A stretch of DNA of 64,000 nt from Hypericibacter terrae. Its GTDB lineage: Bacteria > Pseudomonadota > Alphaproteobacteria > Dongiales > Dongiaceae. The stretch is from positions 3,222,001 to 3,286,000 of the forward strand of contig NZ_CP042906.1 in the NCBI RefSeq assembly GCF_008728855.1, in the 5' to 3' direction. Every line of letters starts with the position of its first letter. Position 1 is the stretch's first letter. Below, in pieces: positions 44,676-53,466 of this stretch. A program made the translations under genes and the position numbers. The notes beneath the pieces were generated by a model. It saw only the letters and a program-made list of their open reading frames with translations. It was not told where the DNA came from and searched no databases.

Positions 44676-44909
44676 CGGCTCACGGGGCGCAATTGCTATC
44701 AGACTGTGCCGGATATGGCGAGGTCTCCGATGGAGATCTCCATGAAAGAGTTCCTGAGCCGGTCATCGGTTCGGAGTAGCCCTGGAAGTCGGCCTCTGCT
44801 GCCGACGATTTCACTCGACTCGATCCTCGGCCAGCCCCGCCTTGCCGCAAGCTGTTCCCGGTGCAGTCCCCGTTCCGCATGGGATGAGCGCGGACAGCGC
44901 CCCGCACCG
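44676..44909. other. Intergenic region, no supportable gene
   Basis: 234 bases. A 75-codon minus-strand frame (44680-44907) has no ribosome site and reads as random sequence. The GGAGATCTCC palindrome at 44733-44742 is the only local symmetry. Confidence 0.3.
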
Positions 44910-45896
44910 TCAGAGCCCGCGCCGGATCAGGCCTTCGAAGAAACTGACCGCGCAGCGGTCGTGCCAGGGGACCTCGTGGCCGAGGCCGTGGAATCCCACA
45001 TGGCCGCCGCCGCGCGGCAGCAGCGGCACGAGCTTCGGGTTGCGCTTCCAGTCGAACTGGAGATAGGCCTCGGCCGGGATCCAGGGATCGTTGCGGGCAT
45101 GGATCACGAGCGTCGGCACCGCGATTTGCGCAAGCAGCGGATAGGCCGCCGAGCGCGCATAGTAGTCCTCGGCGCCGTCGAATCCGTTGATGGGCGCGAC
45201 GATGCGGTCGTCGAACTCGAGCATGCTGCGAATTTCTGGAAGCGTGGCTCGCAGCGCCGCCGGCAGCTCGGCGCTCGGGCGGCCGAAATCCTCCTTCACG
45301 CCCTCCAGGAGATTGCGGTGATAGGCGCGGTTTCGCGCCTTCATGATCTGCAGCTGCGCCTGCTTGGGCAGGATCGGCGCCGAGACGCTGACGGCGCCCA
45401 GGAAGAGCGCGCGACGCCCCTGCTCGCCCAGATATTTCAGCAGCAGGTTGCCGCCCAGGGAGAAGCCCATCGCCAGCAAGCCGCGGCCGGCGAGCCTGCC
45501 GTCGAGCTGCATCAAGGCGGCGTGAATATCCTCGGTGCGGCCCGCGTGGTAGCTGAAGCGACAGAGCGGACCCGACGGCCCGGCGCCGCGCAGATTGAGC
45601 CGCAGCACCGGAAAGCCGCTCTGCAGCAGGTGGCGCGCCGAACGGCGCAGATAGATGCTGTCCTGGCTGCCCGAAAGCCCATGGATCAGGATTGCCAGCG
45701 GCCGGTCGCTCTCCACGCTCGGCCGGTGCAGCATCGCCGTCAGCCGGTCGCCGTCGGGCAGCGGGAACTCGATCCGTTCCTCGGAGAACGCCGCGAGCGG
45801 AACTTCCGTCGGCCTCACATAGTTCCGGACCGTCTGCAGATCGCCGCCGAACCAGGGCGGCCGCGCAATGAATCTCGGGAACCGCGAAACCGTCAT
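44910..45896 (-). CDS. YheT-family alpha/beta hydrolase
   Basis: 328 residues from ATG 45896, which overlaps the stop of the upstream hydrolase by 4 bases (ATGA). YheT/EMBH group: FIARPPWFGGDLQT near the N-terminus, oxyanion HGLSGSQDS, nucleophile elbow AMGFSLGGNLLLKYLG, acid in ARNDPWIPAE, His in RGGGHVGFHG. Serine hydrolase of unknown substrate, cytoplasmic or membrane-associated. Translationally coupled to the preceding hydrolase gene. Confidence 0.92.
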   Translation of the reverse strand: MTVSRFPRFIARPPWFGGDLQTVRNYVRPTEVPLAAFSEERIEFPLPDGDRLTAMLHRPSVESDRPLAILIHGLSGSQDSIYLRRSARHLLQSGFPVLRLNLRGAGPSGPLCRFSYHAGRTEDIHAALMQLDGRLAGRGLLAMGFSLGGNLLLKYLGEQGRRALFLGAVSVSAPILPKQAQLQIMKARNRAYHRNLLEGVKEDFGRPSAELPAALRATLPEIRSMLEFDDRIVAPINGFDGAEDYYARSAAYPLLAQIAVPTLVIHARNDPWIPAEAYLQFDWKRNPKLVPLLPRGGGHVGFHGLGHEVPWHDRCAVSFFEGLIRRGL

Positions 45897-46738
45897 GCCG
45901 TGCCGAGGAAGTCCCGGATCAAGGCGATCTGCTCGGCCGAACGCAGCGCCGGCGCATGACCGGCCTCCGCGATCTCGACGAGCCTCGCGCGCGGGCCCCG
46001 GCGGGTCATCTCCTCGGCGGTCGCCTTCGACAGCAGATCGGACTGGGTGCCGCGGATCAGCAGCACCGGGCAGGCGATCTTGTCCCAGAGCGCCCAGAGA
46101 TCGATGTCCTGGTTGGCGCCGGCCTGCGCGTTCTCGGCGATCTTCGGATCGTGATGCAGCAGGATGCCGCCATCGGGGGCCGCGCGCTGGCTGTACTCGG
46201 CCATCGACCGCCAATCCTCGTCCGTCAGCTTGCCGAAGGGCGCGTAGACCTGGCGCAGATAGGCTTCGAGCGCCGGGAGCGATTCGAAACGCGGCCGCTG
46301 CCCGACATAGGTGGCGATCCGCTGCAGCGCGGACTTGGCGATGAAGGGGCCGACATCGTTCAGCACCAGGCGACGGACCGGCGAGTTGGGATGGGCCGCC
46401 ATCATCATGCCGATGAGGCCCCCCATCGAGGTGCCGACCCAATCGACCGTCTCGGCCCCGAGCCGCCCGATCAGCACGGTCATGTCGGCGCAATATTGCG
46501 GATAGTTGTAGGCCGACGCGACCGGCAGCCAGTCGCTCTGGCCGCGGCCGGCGATGTCGGGGCAGGCCACGCGCCAGCGGGCGCTCAAGGCGGCCGCCAG
46601 GGGATCGAAGTCGCGCGCATTGCGCGTCAGCCCATGGACGCAAATGGCGGTCCGATCGGCGGAGCCGTCCCCCCATTCCGTGTAGTGCGTGTTGTGAAAG
46701 CCGAAGGGATTGAGGCAGAGAACGCGGTTTGACTGCAT
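45893..46738 (-). CDS. Alpha/beta hydrolase
   Basis: 281 residues. Canonical fold: oxyanion CVHGLTRNARDFD, nucleophile VGTSMGGLIGMMMA, catalytic acid in RGTQSDLL and His in AEAGHAPAL. The ESxxGG-like elbow reads GTSMGG. N-terminus LCLNPFGFHNTHYTEWGD is distinctive of a subfamily common in Rhodospirillales and Rhizobiales, function unknown. It overlaps the start of the YheT-like gene and diverges from the DMT gene at 46840. Confidence 0.92.
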   Translation of the reverse strand: MQSNRVLCLNPFGFHNTHYTEWGDGSADRTAICVHGLTRNARDFDPLAAALSARWRVACPDIAGRGQSDWLPVASAYNYPQYCADMTVLIGRLGAETVDWVGTSMGGLIGMMMAAHPNSPVRRLVLNDVGPFIAKSALQRIATYVGQRPRFESLPALEAYLRQVYAPFGKLTDEDWRSMAEYSQRAAPDGGILLHHDPKIAENAQAGANQDIDLWALWDKIACPVLLIRGTQSDLLSKATAEEMTRRGPRARLVEIAEAGHAPALRSAEQIALIRDFLGTA

Positions 46739-46839
46739 GGACAGGCATCAGCCCTCATGTTACCGATGACGATATTGTCATCTTCGCGGGCCCTGACCCA
46801 GCCTCGCGAGTTCCAGACCCGGCTCTTCCGCTCCAGCCC

Positions 46840-47799
46840 ATGGCCTCTTCCCAGCATAGCCCGAGTGCGGCCACGCACCCAAGCGGCTCCGGCCCTTCCG
46901 CGGGCCATGCCGCAGAACGGGCACAGCATCTGCGCGGCCTGCTCTTCTGCTCGCTGGCGGCGATCATCTGGAGCTCAGGCGGCGTGGTGGTCCGCACCGT
47001 GGGCGCCGGTGCCTGGGAGATCATTTTCTGGCGCTCGGTCTTCGCCGGGCTGTTCCTCGCAGGGCTGCTGCTGGTGCGCGAGCGCCGGCGCTTCTTCAGG
47101 GTCTTCCTCGAGGCGCCCTGGGCCAGCATCGGCATGGGGCTCTGCTTTGCCACGGCCTCGACCTGCTTCGTCATCGCGATGGAATATACCAGCGTCGCGA
47201 AGATTCTGTTTCTCCAGGGCATCTCGCCCTTCATCGCCGCGATCGCGAGCTGGCTGATCCTGCGCGAGAGGGTCGGGCCCCGCACCTGGGGCGCCATGGC
47301 GATGGCGCTGGTCGGGATCGGCATCATGGAGATCGAATCCTTCGAGGGCAGCGGCAGCCTGATCGGCGATCTGCTCGGCGTCGTCATCGGCTGCGCCTTC
47401 GCCGGCGCCACGATCATCGTGCGCAGCAACCGCAAGGTGCGCATGATTCCGGCGGCCTTCTATGCCACCGTCATCGCCGGCACCATCGCCGCGACCCAGG
47501 CCCCAACCCTCGCCATCAGCGACCATGACTTGCCGTATCTGTTCTTCTTCGGCTTCGGTCAGCTCGGCCTGGGCATGGCCCTCTATACCAGCGGCGCCCG
47601 CCATATCCCGGCCGCCGAAGCGGCGCTGGCGGCGCTGCTCGAGCCGGCCCTGGGGCCGATCTGGGTCTGGCTGGTCTATGCCGAGAACCCGGGCATTTAC
47701 GCGATCGTCGGCGGCGCCATCCTGATCGGTTCGCTGATCCTGCACAGCCTCTACGACCTCCATGCTGCCGGACGGCGCGTCGTCCCGCCCGTCGTCTGA
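46840..47799 (+). CDS. DMT-superfamily transporter (EamA), first of second pair
   Basis: 319 residues from ATG 46840; the open frame upstream would start inside the divergent hydrolase's leader. Ser/His/Ala-rich ~30-residue N-terminus, then ten helices: IIWSSGGVVVRTVGAG in the first, GCAFAGATIIVRSNRK in the second EamA repeat, ending ALLEPALGPIWVWLVYAE. Predicted exporter. Paired with a paralogue 7 bases downstream, which raises the possibility of a heteromer. Confidence 0.9.
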   Translation: MASSQHSPSAATHPSGSGPSAGHAAERAQHLRGLLFCSLAAIIWSSGGVVVRTVGAGAWEIIFWRSVFAGLFLAGLLLVRERRRFFRVFLEAPWASIGMGLCFATASTCFVIAMEYTSVAKILFLQGISPFIAAIASWLILRERVGPRTWGAMAMALVGIGIMEIESFEGSGSLIGDLLGVVIGCAFAGATIIVRSNRKVRMIPAAFYATVIAGTIAATQAPTLAISDHDLPYLFFFGFGQLGLGMALYTSGARHIPAAEAALAALLEPALGPIWVWLVYAENPGIYAIVGGAILIGSLILHSLYDLHAAGRRVVPPVV

Positions 47800-47806
47800 T
47801 CGCACC

Positions 47807-48694
47807 GTGAGCAGCCTCGTTCATAACCCGGACCTCGTCCGCGGCCGCGCGATGATCGCCGGCGCCGCCCTGCTCTGGAGCATGGCCGGCATCCTGACCC
47901 GGCTGGTCGAGACCGATTCCTGGACGCTCACCTTCTGGCGCTCCTTCCTGGGCGGGCTGTTCCTGCTGCTGGCGGTCGCCTGGCAGCGCCGCGGGCTGTG
48001 GTCGCGGTTCCGGGCGTTGAGCCCGATCGGCTGGTTCCTGGGCATCTGGATGGGGATCGAGACAGTCTGCTTCATCCTCGCCTTCACCCACACCACCATC
48101 GCCAACGCCCTCATCATCATCGCCATCAACCCGTTGCTGGCGGCCCTGGCGGGCTGGCTGGTCCTGCGCGAGCGCATCGCGCTCCATACCGCGATCGCGC
48201 TCGTCGTCAGCTTCGGCGGCGTCACCTACATGGTCTGGGGCCAATTCGGGGGCGGCTCCGGCTTCGGCGACCTCATGGCCCTGACCGTCGCCGGCATGTT
48301 CGCGGTGGTGATCGTGACCATCCGGCGCTTCGGCGATATCGACCTGCTCCCGGCCATGGTGGTCGCCGGCATGACCGGGGCGCTGCTGTCGCTGCCGCTG
48401 GCGCATCCCTTCTCGATTTCGCCTGGCGATGCCGGCTATCTGACGCTCTTCGGCTGCGGCGAGTTCGGCCTCAGCCTGGTGCTCTTCACCGCCGGCGCCC
48501 GGCTGGTGCCGACGGTCGAGGTCGCCCTGCTGGGCCTGGTGGAATCCGCCCTGGCGCCGATCTGGGTCTGGATCGCCGTGGGCGAGCGGCCGGGGGAGCG
48601 GGCGCTGATCGGCGGCGCCGTCGTGCTCGGCACGCTCGCGGTCTACACCCTGGCCGACTGGCGCCGCGCGCGCGTGGTGCCGCCGTTGGCATGA
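47807..48694 (+). CDS. DMT-superfamily transporter (EamA), second of second pair
   Basis: 295 residues with a GTG at 47807 that just clears the previous stop (47799); an ATG at 47762 inside the upstream gene is the alternative, with coupled translation. Ten helices, LLWSMAGILTRLVETD first, LLGLVESALAPIWVWIAVGE last. Clear paralogue of the preceding gene (both share the ...EPALGPIWVW / ESALAPIWVW end), so a local duplication. Exporter of unknown substrate. Confidence 0.88.
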   Translation: MSSLVHNPDLVRGRAMIAGAALLWSMAGILTRLVETDSWTLTFWRSFLGGLFLLLAVAWQRRGLWSRFRALSPIGWFLGIWMGIETVCFILAFTHTTIANALIIIAINPLLAALAGWLVLRERIALHTAIALVVSFGGVTYMVWGQFGGGSGFGDLMALTVAGMFAVVIVTIRRFGDIDLLPAMVVAGMTGALLSLPLAHPFSISPGDAGYLTLFGCGEFGLSLVLFTAGARLVPTVEVALLGLVESALAPIWVWIAVGERPGERALIGGAVVLGTLAVYTLADWRRARVVPPLA

Positions 48695-48740
48695 AAGTCG
48701 CGCGGCGCCGAAAAACCGCTGAAAACGCCGCTCGATTTAA

Positions 48741-48773
48741 CGACGAATTAAAAGATCGATCGTAATTTCGTCG
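48741..48773. promoter_or_regulatory. Imperfect palindrome before the 48778 gene
   Basis: CGACGAATTA (48741-48750) and TAATTTCGTCG (48763-48773) are inverted arms with one extra base, around an AT-rich centre that contains GATCGATC. It lies 5 bases before the ATG at 48778 and could be an operator or a start-site hairpin. Confidence 0.35.
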
Positions 48774-48777
48774 GGTC

Positions 48778-49152
48778 ATGACCGCGATCATCGCCAATGG
48801 CGCTTCCGCCGCCCCCGCTCAGCCCCGCGCCAAGGATTCATCCGGCAGCGGGTTGGTCGCCGCCCTCGTCTTCGCCCTCTTCGGCAGCCTGCTGGCCCTC
48901 GGCGCCGCCGCCGCCCCCAGCCCCGCCGGCGGCGCGCCCGTCCCGGTTGGCGTCTTCGTGCTGGGCGGCAGTGCCCAGGATGCGATGGCCATCGTGACCG
49001 CGGCCAATGGCCGGATCCTCGCCGACACCGCCATCGGCGGCGGCGTGGTGGCCATCTCCGACGAGCCCGGTTTCCGCGACCGCCTCTACAGCGCCGGCGC
49101 CAGCCTGGTGCTGGGTGTCAGCGGCAAATATGGCTGCGGGCCGCAGATCTGA
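48778..49152 (+). CDS. Hypothetical membrane-anchored protein
   Basis: 124 residues. A 20-residue polar N-terminus, one hydrophobic helix (about 25-46, GLVAALVFALFGSLLALGAA), a Pro/Ala linker and a compact C-terminal domain with GGSAQDAMAIVTAANGRILADTAIGG. The C-terminal half (VFVLGGSAQDAM..., ...SGKYGCGPQI) reads like a small alpha/beta domain exposed to the periplasm or a cleaved secreted peptide. No family recognised; codon pattern fits coding sequence. Precedes the HD-GYP receptor gene. Confidence 0.6.
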   Translation: MTAIIANGASAAPAQPRAKDSSGSGLVAALVFALFGSLLALGAAAAPSPAGGAPVPVGVFVLGGSAQDAMAIVTAANGRILADTAIGGGVVAISDEPGFRDRLYSAGASLVLGVSGKYGCGPQI

Positions 49153-49378
49153 CGAAGCGTCCTTCCTTCGCCATCGCCGCCCGGTCCCTCCCTGAGATTG
49201 GTCGACCGGCCAACTCTTAATCAATCCTTAAGCATGCTCAACCGACGGTTGGCGCCCGCGCCGGAGCCCGTCGGCTTGCGTCATTGCCATTGGCGGTGGG
49301 GCTTCTTAGAATCCGACCCCAGCGAGGCAGGATCGAAAGCCAGGGTTTCGGCAGGCGCAACGACACCAGGTGAAACGC
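49153..49378 (+). other. Intergenic region before the HD-GYP gene
   Basis: 226 bases. CTTAATCAATCCTTAAG (49216-49232) is an AT-rich near-palindrome that may be part of the promoter; no sigma-54 or sigma-70 match is strong. No gene. Confidence 0.35.
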
Positions 49379-52306
49379 ATGGCCGGCGGCTTTGGCTTCG
49401 GCAATCGCACTTTCCACCTCCATGTCTATATCGCGGTGCTCTTCCTCGGTTTGCTGATTGCCTTCGCGGCGATCACCATCTCGACCCAGAACTATCTCAG
49501 CCGAAGCATGATGCTGTCCTCGGCGGAGACCCTGTTCACGCGCGTCGGCCAGGAGACCAAGCAGTCCATCGACGCGATCTACGCGCCGGCGAGAACCTCG
49601 GTCGAGCTGCTGTCGAAGTCGATCATGATGGATGCCACGACGCTCGAGGTGAGGCTGAGCCGCCTGCCCCTGCTCGTCGCGAGCCTGCAGAACCATCCCG
49701 AGATCTCAGCCGCCTATGTCGGCTATCAGGACGGCGACTTCTTCCTGGTGCGACGCTTCAACCCCGACTCCGCTCTGGGGCATGCGCTTTCCGCACCGAA
49801 GGAGTCGGCCTACGTCGTACAGAGCATCTCCCGCGACGCCGAGGGACTGCGGGATCCGCGGTTCCTCTTCTACTCGGACAAGCTGGAATTCCTGACCAGC
49901 AAATCGGTGCCCAACTACGTCTTCGATCCCCGGACGCGTCCCTGGTATCAGGAGGCGATCGTGCGGATCGGCACCATCTCGACCGATCCCTATCTCTTCT
50001 ATACGACGCGCGAGGTCGGCGCGACCGTGGCCGAGGCTTCGGCCAATCAACGTGCCGTGATCGGCATCGACGTAACCCTGGGCGCCATGTCCGACCTTCT
50101 GAAGACGCAACGCCCGGCTCCCTCTTCACAGCTCTTCGTGTTCAACGACAAGGGCGAGGTGCTGGCCGACACGGACTCGGTCTACCGCCTTCAGGTCGAC
50201 GATCTGGGGACTCCGAGCCTGCCGAAGCTCTCGGAGATGGGTCAGCCCTTGCTGAGCAGCATCGCCGACCATGGCATGGCCGACCTCGACCGCTCGCATG
50301 CTTATGAAATCAACGGCGTTATCTGGCAGGGCATTCTGACCCGTTGGATCGTGGACGGCGTGCCCTACTACATCGCCATCGCCGCGCCGCAGAAGGAGCT
50401 GCTCGCCGATGCCGCCCACATCCGCAATATCGGTCTTTGGATCTCCCTGGGCCTCCTCCTCCTCGCGATCCCCATCACGATCGTCTTGTCGCGGATGGCT
50501 TCCGGACCGCTCAAGGCCCTGATCCACGAGACCCGCGCGGTCCAGGCGCTGAAGTTCGACGAACCCATCAAGGTCCGCTCCTTCATTTTCGAGATCGACA
50601 AGCTTGCCCGCTCGATGGATGCGATGAAATCGACCATCCGCCGCCTGCTGCAGATCGGCACGGTCCTGGGCGCCGAGCGCAGCGTCGACCGCCTGCTCAA
50701 TCGGATTCTGTCGGAAACCGCGAGCGTGATCGATGCGCGCGGCGGTCTGGTCTATTTGCAGCAGCCGGACGGCCATCTGATCGCGGCTCACGCCTATTGG
50801 GACGGCCAGCCCCGCAACCTCGTCCGACGCCCGTTCGATCTGGTGCAAGACGCCGAGCATCCCGTCATCCGGGCCTTCAAGGGCGAAAACTGCGCCGTCG
50901 TCATGAGTGTCGCGGATCAGCGCCGCTGGCACCCGCATCTGCAAAATGACAAGCCCCTGACCTGCTTCGCCGTGGGTCTGCATAATCGCCAAGGCCAACC
51001 CGTGGGAGCGCTGATCATGGCCGCGGGGGAAGAGACATTGGACCGGCGCGCCATGGCCGACCGCTTGGCCCTGGTGGAAGCCTTGTCGGGCGCGGCGGCG
51101 GTCGCGATCGAGACTCAGCGCCTGATCCAAGAGCAGAAGGATCTGCTGCGAAGCCTGATCGAGCTAACGGCCGGCGCCATCGACTCCAAGAGCGCCTATA
51201 CCGGCGGTCATTGCCAGCGCGTCCCCGTCCTGACGGAGATGCTGGCCAAGGCCGCCATGAACAGCAAGGACGGGGTGTTCAAGGATTTCACCCTGAACGA
51301 GGACCAGTGGGAGGAGCTGCATATCGCAGCCTGGCTGCATGATTGCGGCAAGGTCACCTCGCCGGAATATGTGATCGACAAGGCGACCAAGCTCGAGACC
51401 ATCTATGACCGGCTGCATGAGGTCCGCATGCGTTTCGAGGTGGCGAAGCGCGAGGCGGAGGTGGCTTGCTGGAAGGCGATCGCCGACGGCGCCGACCGTG
51501 CGTCGGCGCTGCGCGACCTTCTGGCGCTATGGACGGCGCTCGACGACGACTTCCGCTTTCTCGCCAAGAGCAATGTCGGCGGCGAATTCATGGCGCCGGC
51601 CGATATCGAGCGGGTCCAGGCCATAGCCAGGCGCAGCTGGACCCGGACGCTCGACGATCGCATCGGGATCTCCTACGACGAGGCCGCGCGCAAGAAGCGC
51701 CAACCGGCGCCGGTGCTGCCGGTCACGGAGCCGCTGCTCGCCGACAAGGCCGAACATATCGTGCCCCGCCCCGACCGCGAGAAGCTGGCGCCGGACAATC
51801 CCTGGGGCTTCAAGATCAAGGTGCCGGAGCACCTGTTCAATCGCGGCGAGATCCACAATCTCACGATCAAGCGCGGCACCCTGACCGAGGAGGAACGCTT
51901 CAAGATCAACGAGCATATGATCGAAACGATCCGCATGCTGAGCCGCCTGCCCTTGCCGCGCCATCTGCGCAACGTTCCGGAAATCGCCGGCGGCCATCAC
52001 GAGAAGATGGACGGGACCGGTTATCCCAAGCGCCTCTCGCGCCACGAGATGAGCCTGCCGGCCCGCATGATGGCGATCGCCGATATCTTCGAGGCGCTGA
52101 CGGCCGGCGACCGTCCCTACAAGAAGGCCAAGACCCTGTCGGAATCGCTCGCCATCATGTCGAAGATGCGCGACGAGAATCATATCGATCCCGATCTCTT
52201 CGACCTGTTCCTGAGCGCCGGCGTCTATCGCGACTATGCGGACATGTTCCTGGCGCCCGAGCAGCGCGACGATATCGACATCGAGCCGTTGCGGCGGCGG
52301 GCCTGA
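49379..52306 (+). CDS. Cache-HAMP-GAF-HD-GYP c-di-GMP phosphodiesterase receptor
   Basis: 975 residues from ATG 49379 (AGGTGA 5 bases upstream); GTG 49370 is the alternative. TM helix ~18-40, a large periplasmic double-Cache domain (~45-345; YVGYQDGDFFLVRRF, RTRPWYQEAI), TM2 ~350-370, HAMP, a GAF domain (~435-590) and an HD-GYP domain. HD pair His654-Asp655 in LHDCGKVTSPEYV; HHExxDGTGYP at 873-883. The two are ~220 residues apart rather than ~70, because ~150 residues are inserted. Expected to hydrolyse c-di-GMP on sensing a periplasmic ligand. Five bases before the binding-protein gene, so they form one operon. Confidence 0.93.
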   Translation: MAGGFGFGNRTFHLHVYIAVLFLGLLIAFAAITISTQNYLSRSMMLSSAETLFTRVGQETKQSIDAIYAPARTSVELLSKSIMMDATTLEVRLSRLPLLVASLQNHPEISAAYVGYQDGDFFLVRRFNPDSALGHALSAPKESAYVVQSISRDAEGLRDPRFLFYSDKLEFLTSKSVPNYVFDPRTRPWYQEAIVRIGTISTDPYLFYTTREVGATVAEASANQRAVIGIDVTLGAMSDLLKTQRPAPSSQLFVFNDKGEVLADTDSVYRLQVDDLGTPSLPKLSEMGQPLLSSIADHGMADLDRSHAYEINGVIWQGILTRWIVDGVPYYIAIAAPQKELLADAAHIRNIGLWISLGLLLLAIPITIVLSRMASGPLKALIHETRAVQALKFDEPIKVRSFIFEIDKLARSMDAMKSTIRRLLQIGTVLGAERSVDRLLNRILSETASVIDARGGLVYLQQPDGHLIAAHAYWDGQPRNLVRRPFDLVQDAEHPVIRAFKGENCAVVMSVADQRRWHPHLQNDKPLTCFAVGLHNRQGQPVGALIMAAGEETLDRRAMADRLALVEALSGAAAVAIETQRLIQEQKDLLRSLIELTAGAIDSKSAYTGGHCQRVPVLTEMLAKAAMNSKDGVFKDFTLNEDQWEELHIAAWLHDCGKVTSPEYVIDKATKLETIYDRLHEVRMRFEVAKREAEVACWKAIADGADRASALRDLLALWTALDDDFRFLAKSNVGGEFMAPADIERVQAIARRSWTRTLDDRIGISYDEAARKKRQPAPVLPVTEPLLADKAEHIVPRPDREKLAPDNPWGFKIKVPEHLFNRGEIHNLTIKRGTLTEEERFKINEHMIETIRMLSRLPLPRHLRNVPEIAGGHHEKMDGTGYPKRLSRHEMSLPARMMAIADIFEALTAGDRPYKKAKTLSESLAIMSKMRDENHIDPDLFDLFLSAGVYRDYADMFLAPEQRDDIDIEPLRRRA

Positions 52307-52310
52307 TCCG

Positions 52311-53453
52311 ATGGCGGTCCGCAATCCGGGATCGCGAGGCCCACTCCGCGGTTTGAGCCGCCGGGCATGGCCCATGGCGCTGACGGTCCTTGCCCTCCTC
52401 GGCGGCATGCCGTCCGCCCTGGCGGACCCATCGCTCGATTCCCTGGCGCTTGCGCAGCAGCGCGCCGCCGATGCCCTCGAGGCGGTCACGGTCTGGCGGG
52501 GACCGACCTCCGGGCCTAAGGCGTCCCCCGGCAAGGTGATCGCCTTCATCGCCGAGGATCTGCGCAATGGTGGCATCGCCGGCGCTCTGCGCGGCGCGCA
52601 GGAGGCGGCCAAGGTCGTCGGCTGGACCGTGACTGTCTATGACGTGGCGGGTAGCGACGCCGGAAGGCAGCAGGCGCTCCGGAACGTGCAGATTCTACAT
52701 CCGGACGGCGTCATCTTCGGCGGCTTCAACGCGCAGAACTATGCGCCGTGGATCGACAATGTCGTCGGGCTCGGGATCGTCGTGGTCGGCTGGCATGCGG
52801 CCTTCGAGCCGGGATTCGTACCCGGAACGCAGCTCTTCACCAATGTCGCCAGCAGCGCCCGCGAGGTCGCGCTCGCCGCCGCCTCGTTCGCGGTGGTCAA
52901 GAGCGGCGGGACGGCCGGCGTGGTGATCTTCACCGATTCGCGCTTTGCCGTTGCGCAAGCCAAGGCCGACGATATGGCGACGATCATCCGCAATTGCGCC
53001 GGCTGCAAGCTGCTTTCGATCGAGGATCTCAACCTCGACCAGGTCCAGGCCGAGATGCCGGCGCGATTGGCCTCTCTCGACCGGCGCTTCGGCGATGCCT
53101 GGACCGTCAGCCTGGGCATCAACGATCTCTATTACGACGCGATGGCTTCGATCCCGGACGCGCGCGCCGATCTGATCAACATTTCCGCCGGCGACGGCTC
53201 CCGGAGCGCCTTGCTCCGTGTCGGGACGGGCCTCGGGCAGACCGCAACCGTCGCCGAACCGCTCAACCTCGAGGGCTGGCAGCTGATCGACGAGTTGAAC
53301 CGCGCCTTCCACAACGAGATGCCGAGCGGCTATGCGCCGCATGCGCGTCTCCTCACCCCCGACGCGCTGACCGGCACCGTAGGCGAGGACTTCACCTACG
53401 ACCCGCCCAACAACTACCGACAGATGTATCGCCAGATCTGGGGCCGGGAGTAA
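52311..53453 (+). CDS. Periplasmic sugar-binding-like protein (type 1 binding protein)
   Basis: 380 residues from ATG 52311. Twin basic residues and a hydrophobic core (RRAWPMALTVLALLGGMPSALA, cleavage after ALA) form a signal peptide. The mature part is a LacI/RbsB-type periplasmic binding fold: GKVIAFIAEDLRNGGIAGALRGA, HPDGVIFGGFNAQ, GIVVVGWHA, GGTAGVVIFTDSRFA. No ABC permease or ATPase follows, so it probably presents a ligand to the Cache domain of the co-transcribed HD-GYP receptor. Convergent with the decarboxylase gene 13 bases away. Confidence 0.9.
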   Translation: MAVRNPGSRGPLRGLSRRAWPMALTVLALLGGMPSALADPSLDSLALAQQRAADALEAVTVWRGPTSGPKASPGKVIAFIAEDLRNGGIAGALRGAQEAAKVVGWTVTVYDVAGSDAGRQQALRNVQILHPDGVIFGGFNAQNYAPWIDNVVGLGIVVVGWHAAFEPGFVPGTQLFTNVASSAREVALAAASFAVVKSGGTAGVVIFTDSRFAVAQAKADDMATIIRNCAGCKLLSIEDLNLDQVQAEMPARLASLDRRFGDAWTVSLGINDLYYDAMASIPDARADLINISAGDGSRSALLRVGTGLGQTATVAEPLNLEGWQLIDELNRAFHNEMPSGYAPHARLLTPDALTGTVGEDFTYDPPNNYRQMYRQIWGRE

Positions 53454-53466
53454 GGCGGGCGCTGCC

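Noticed and set aside
44680-44907. 75-codon minus-strand frame in the gap before the YheT gene
   Set aside because: No ribosome site, no domain, ordinary base composition.
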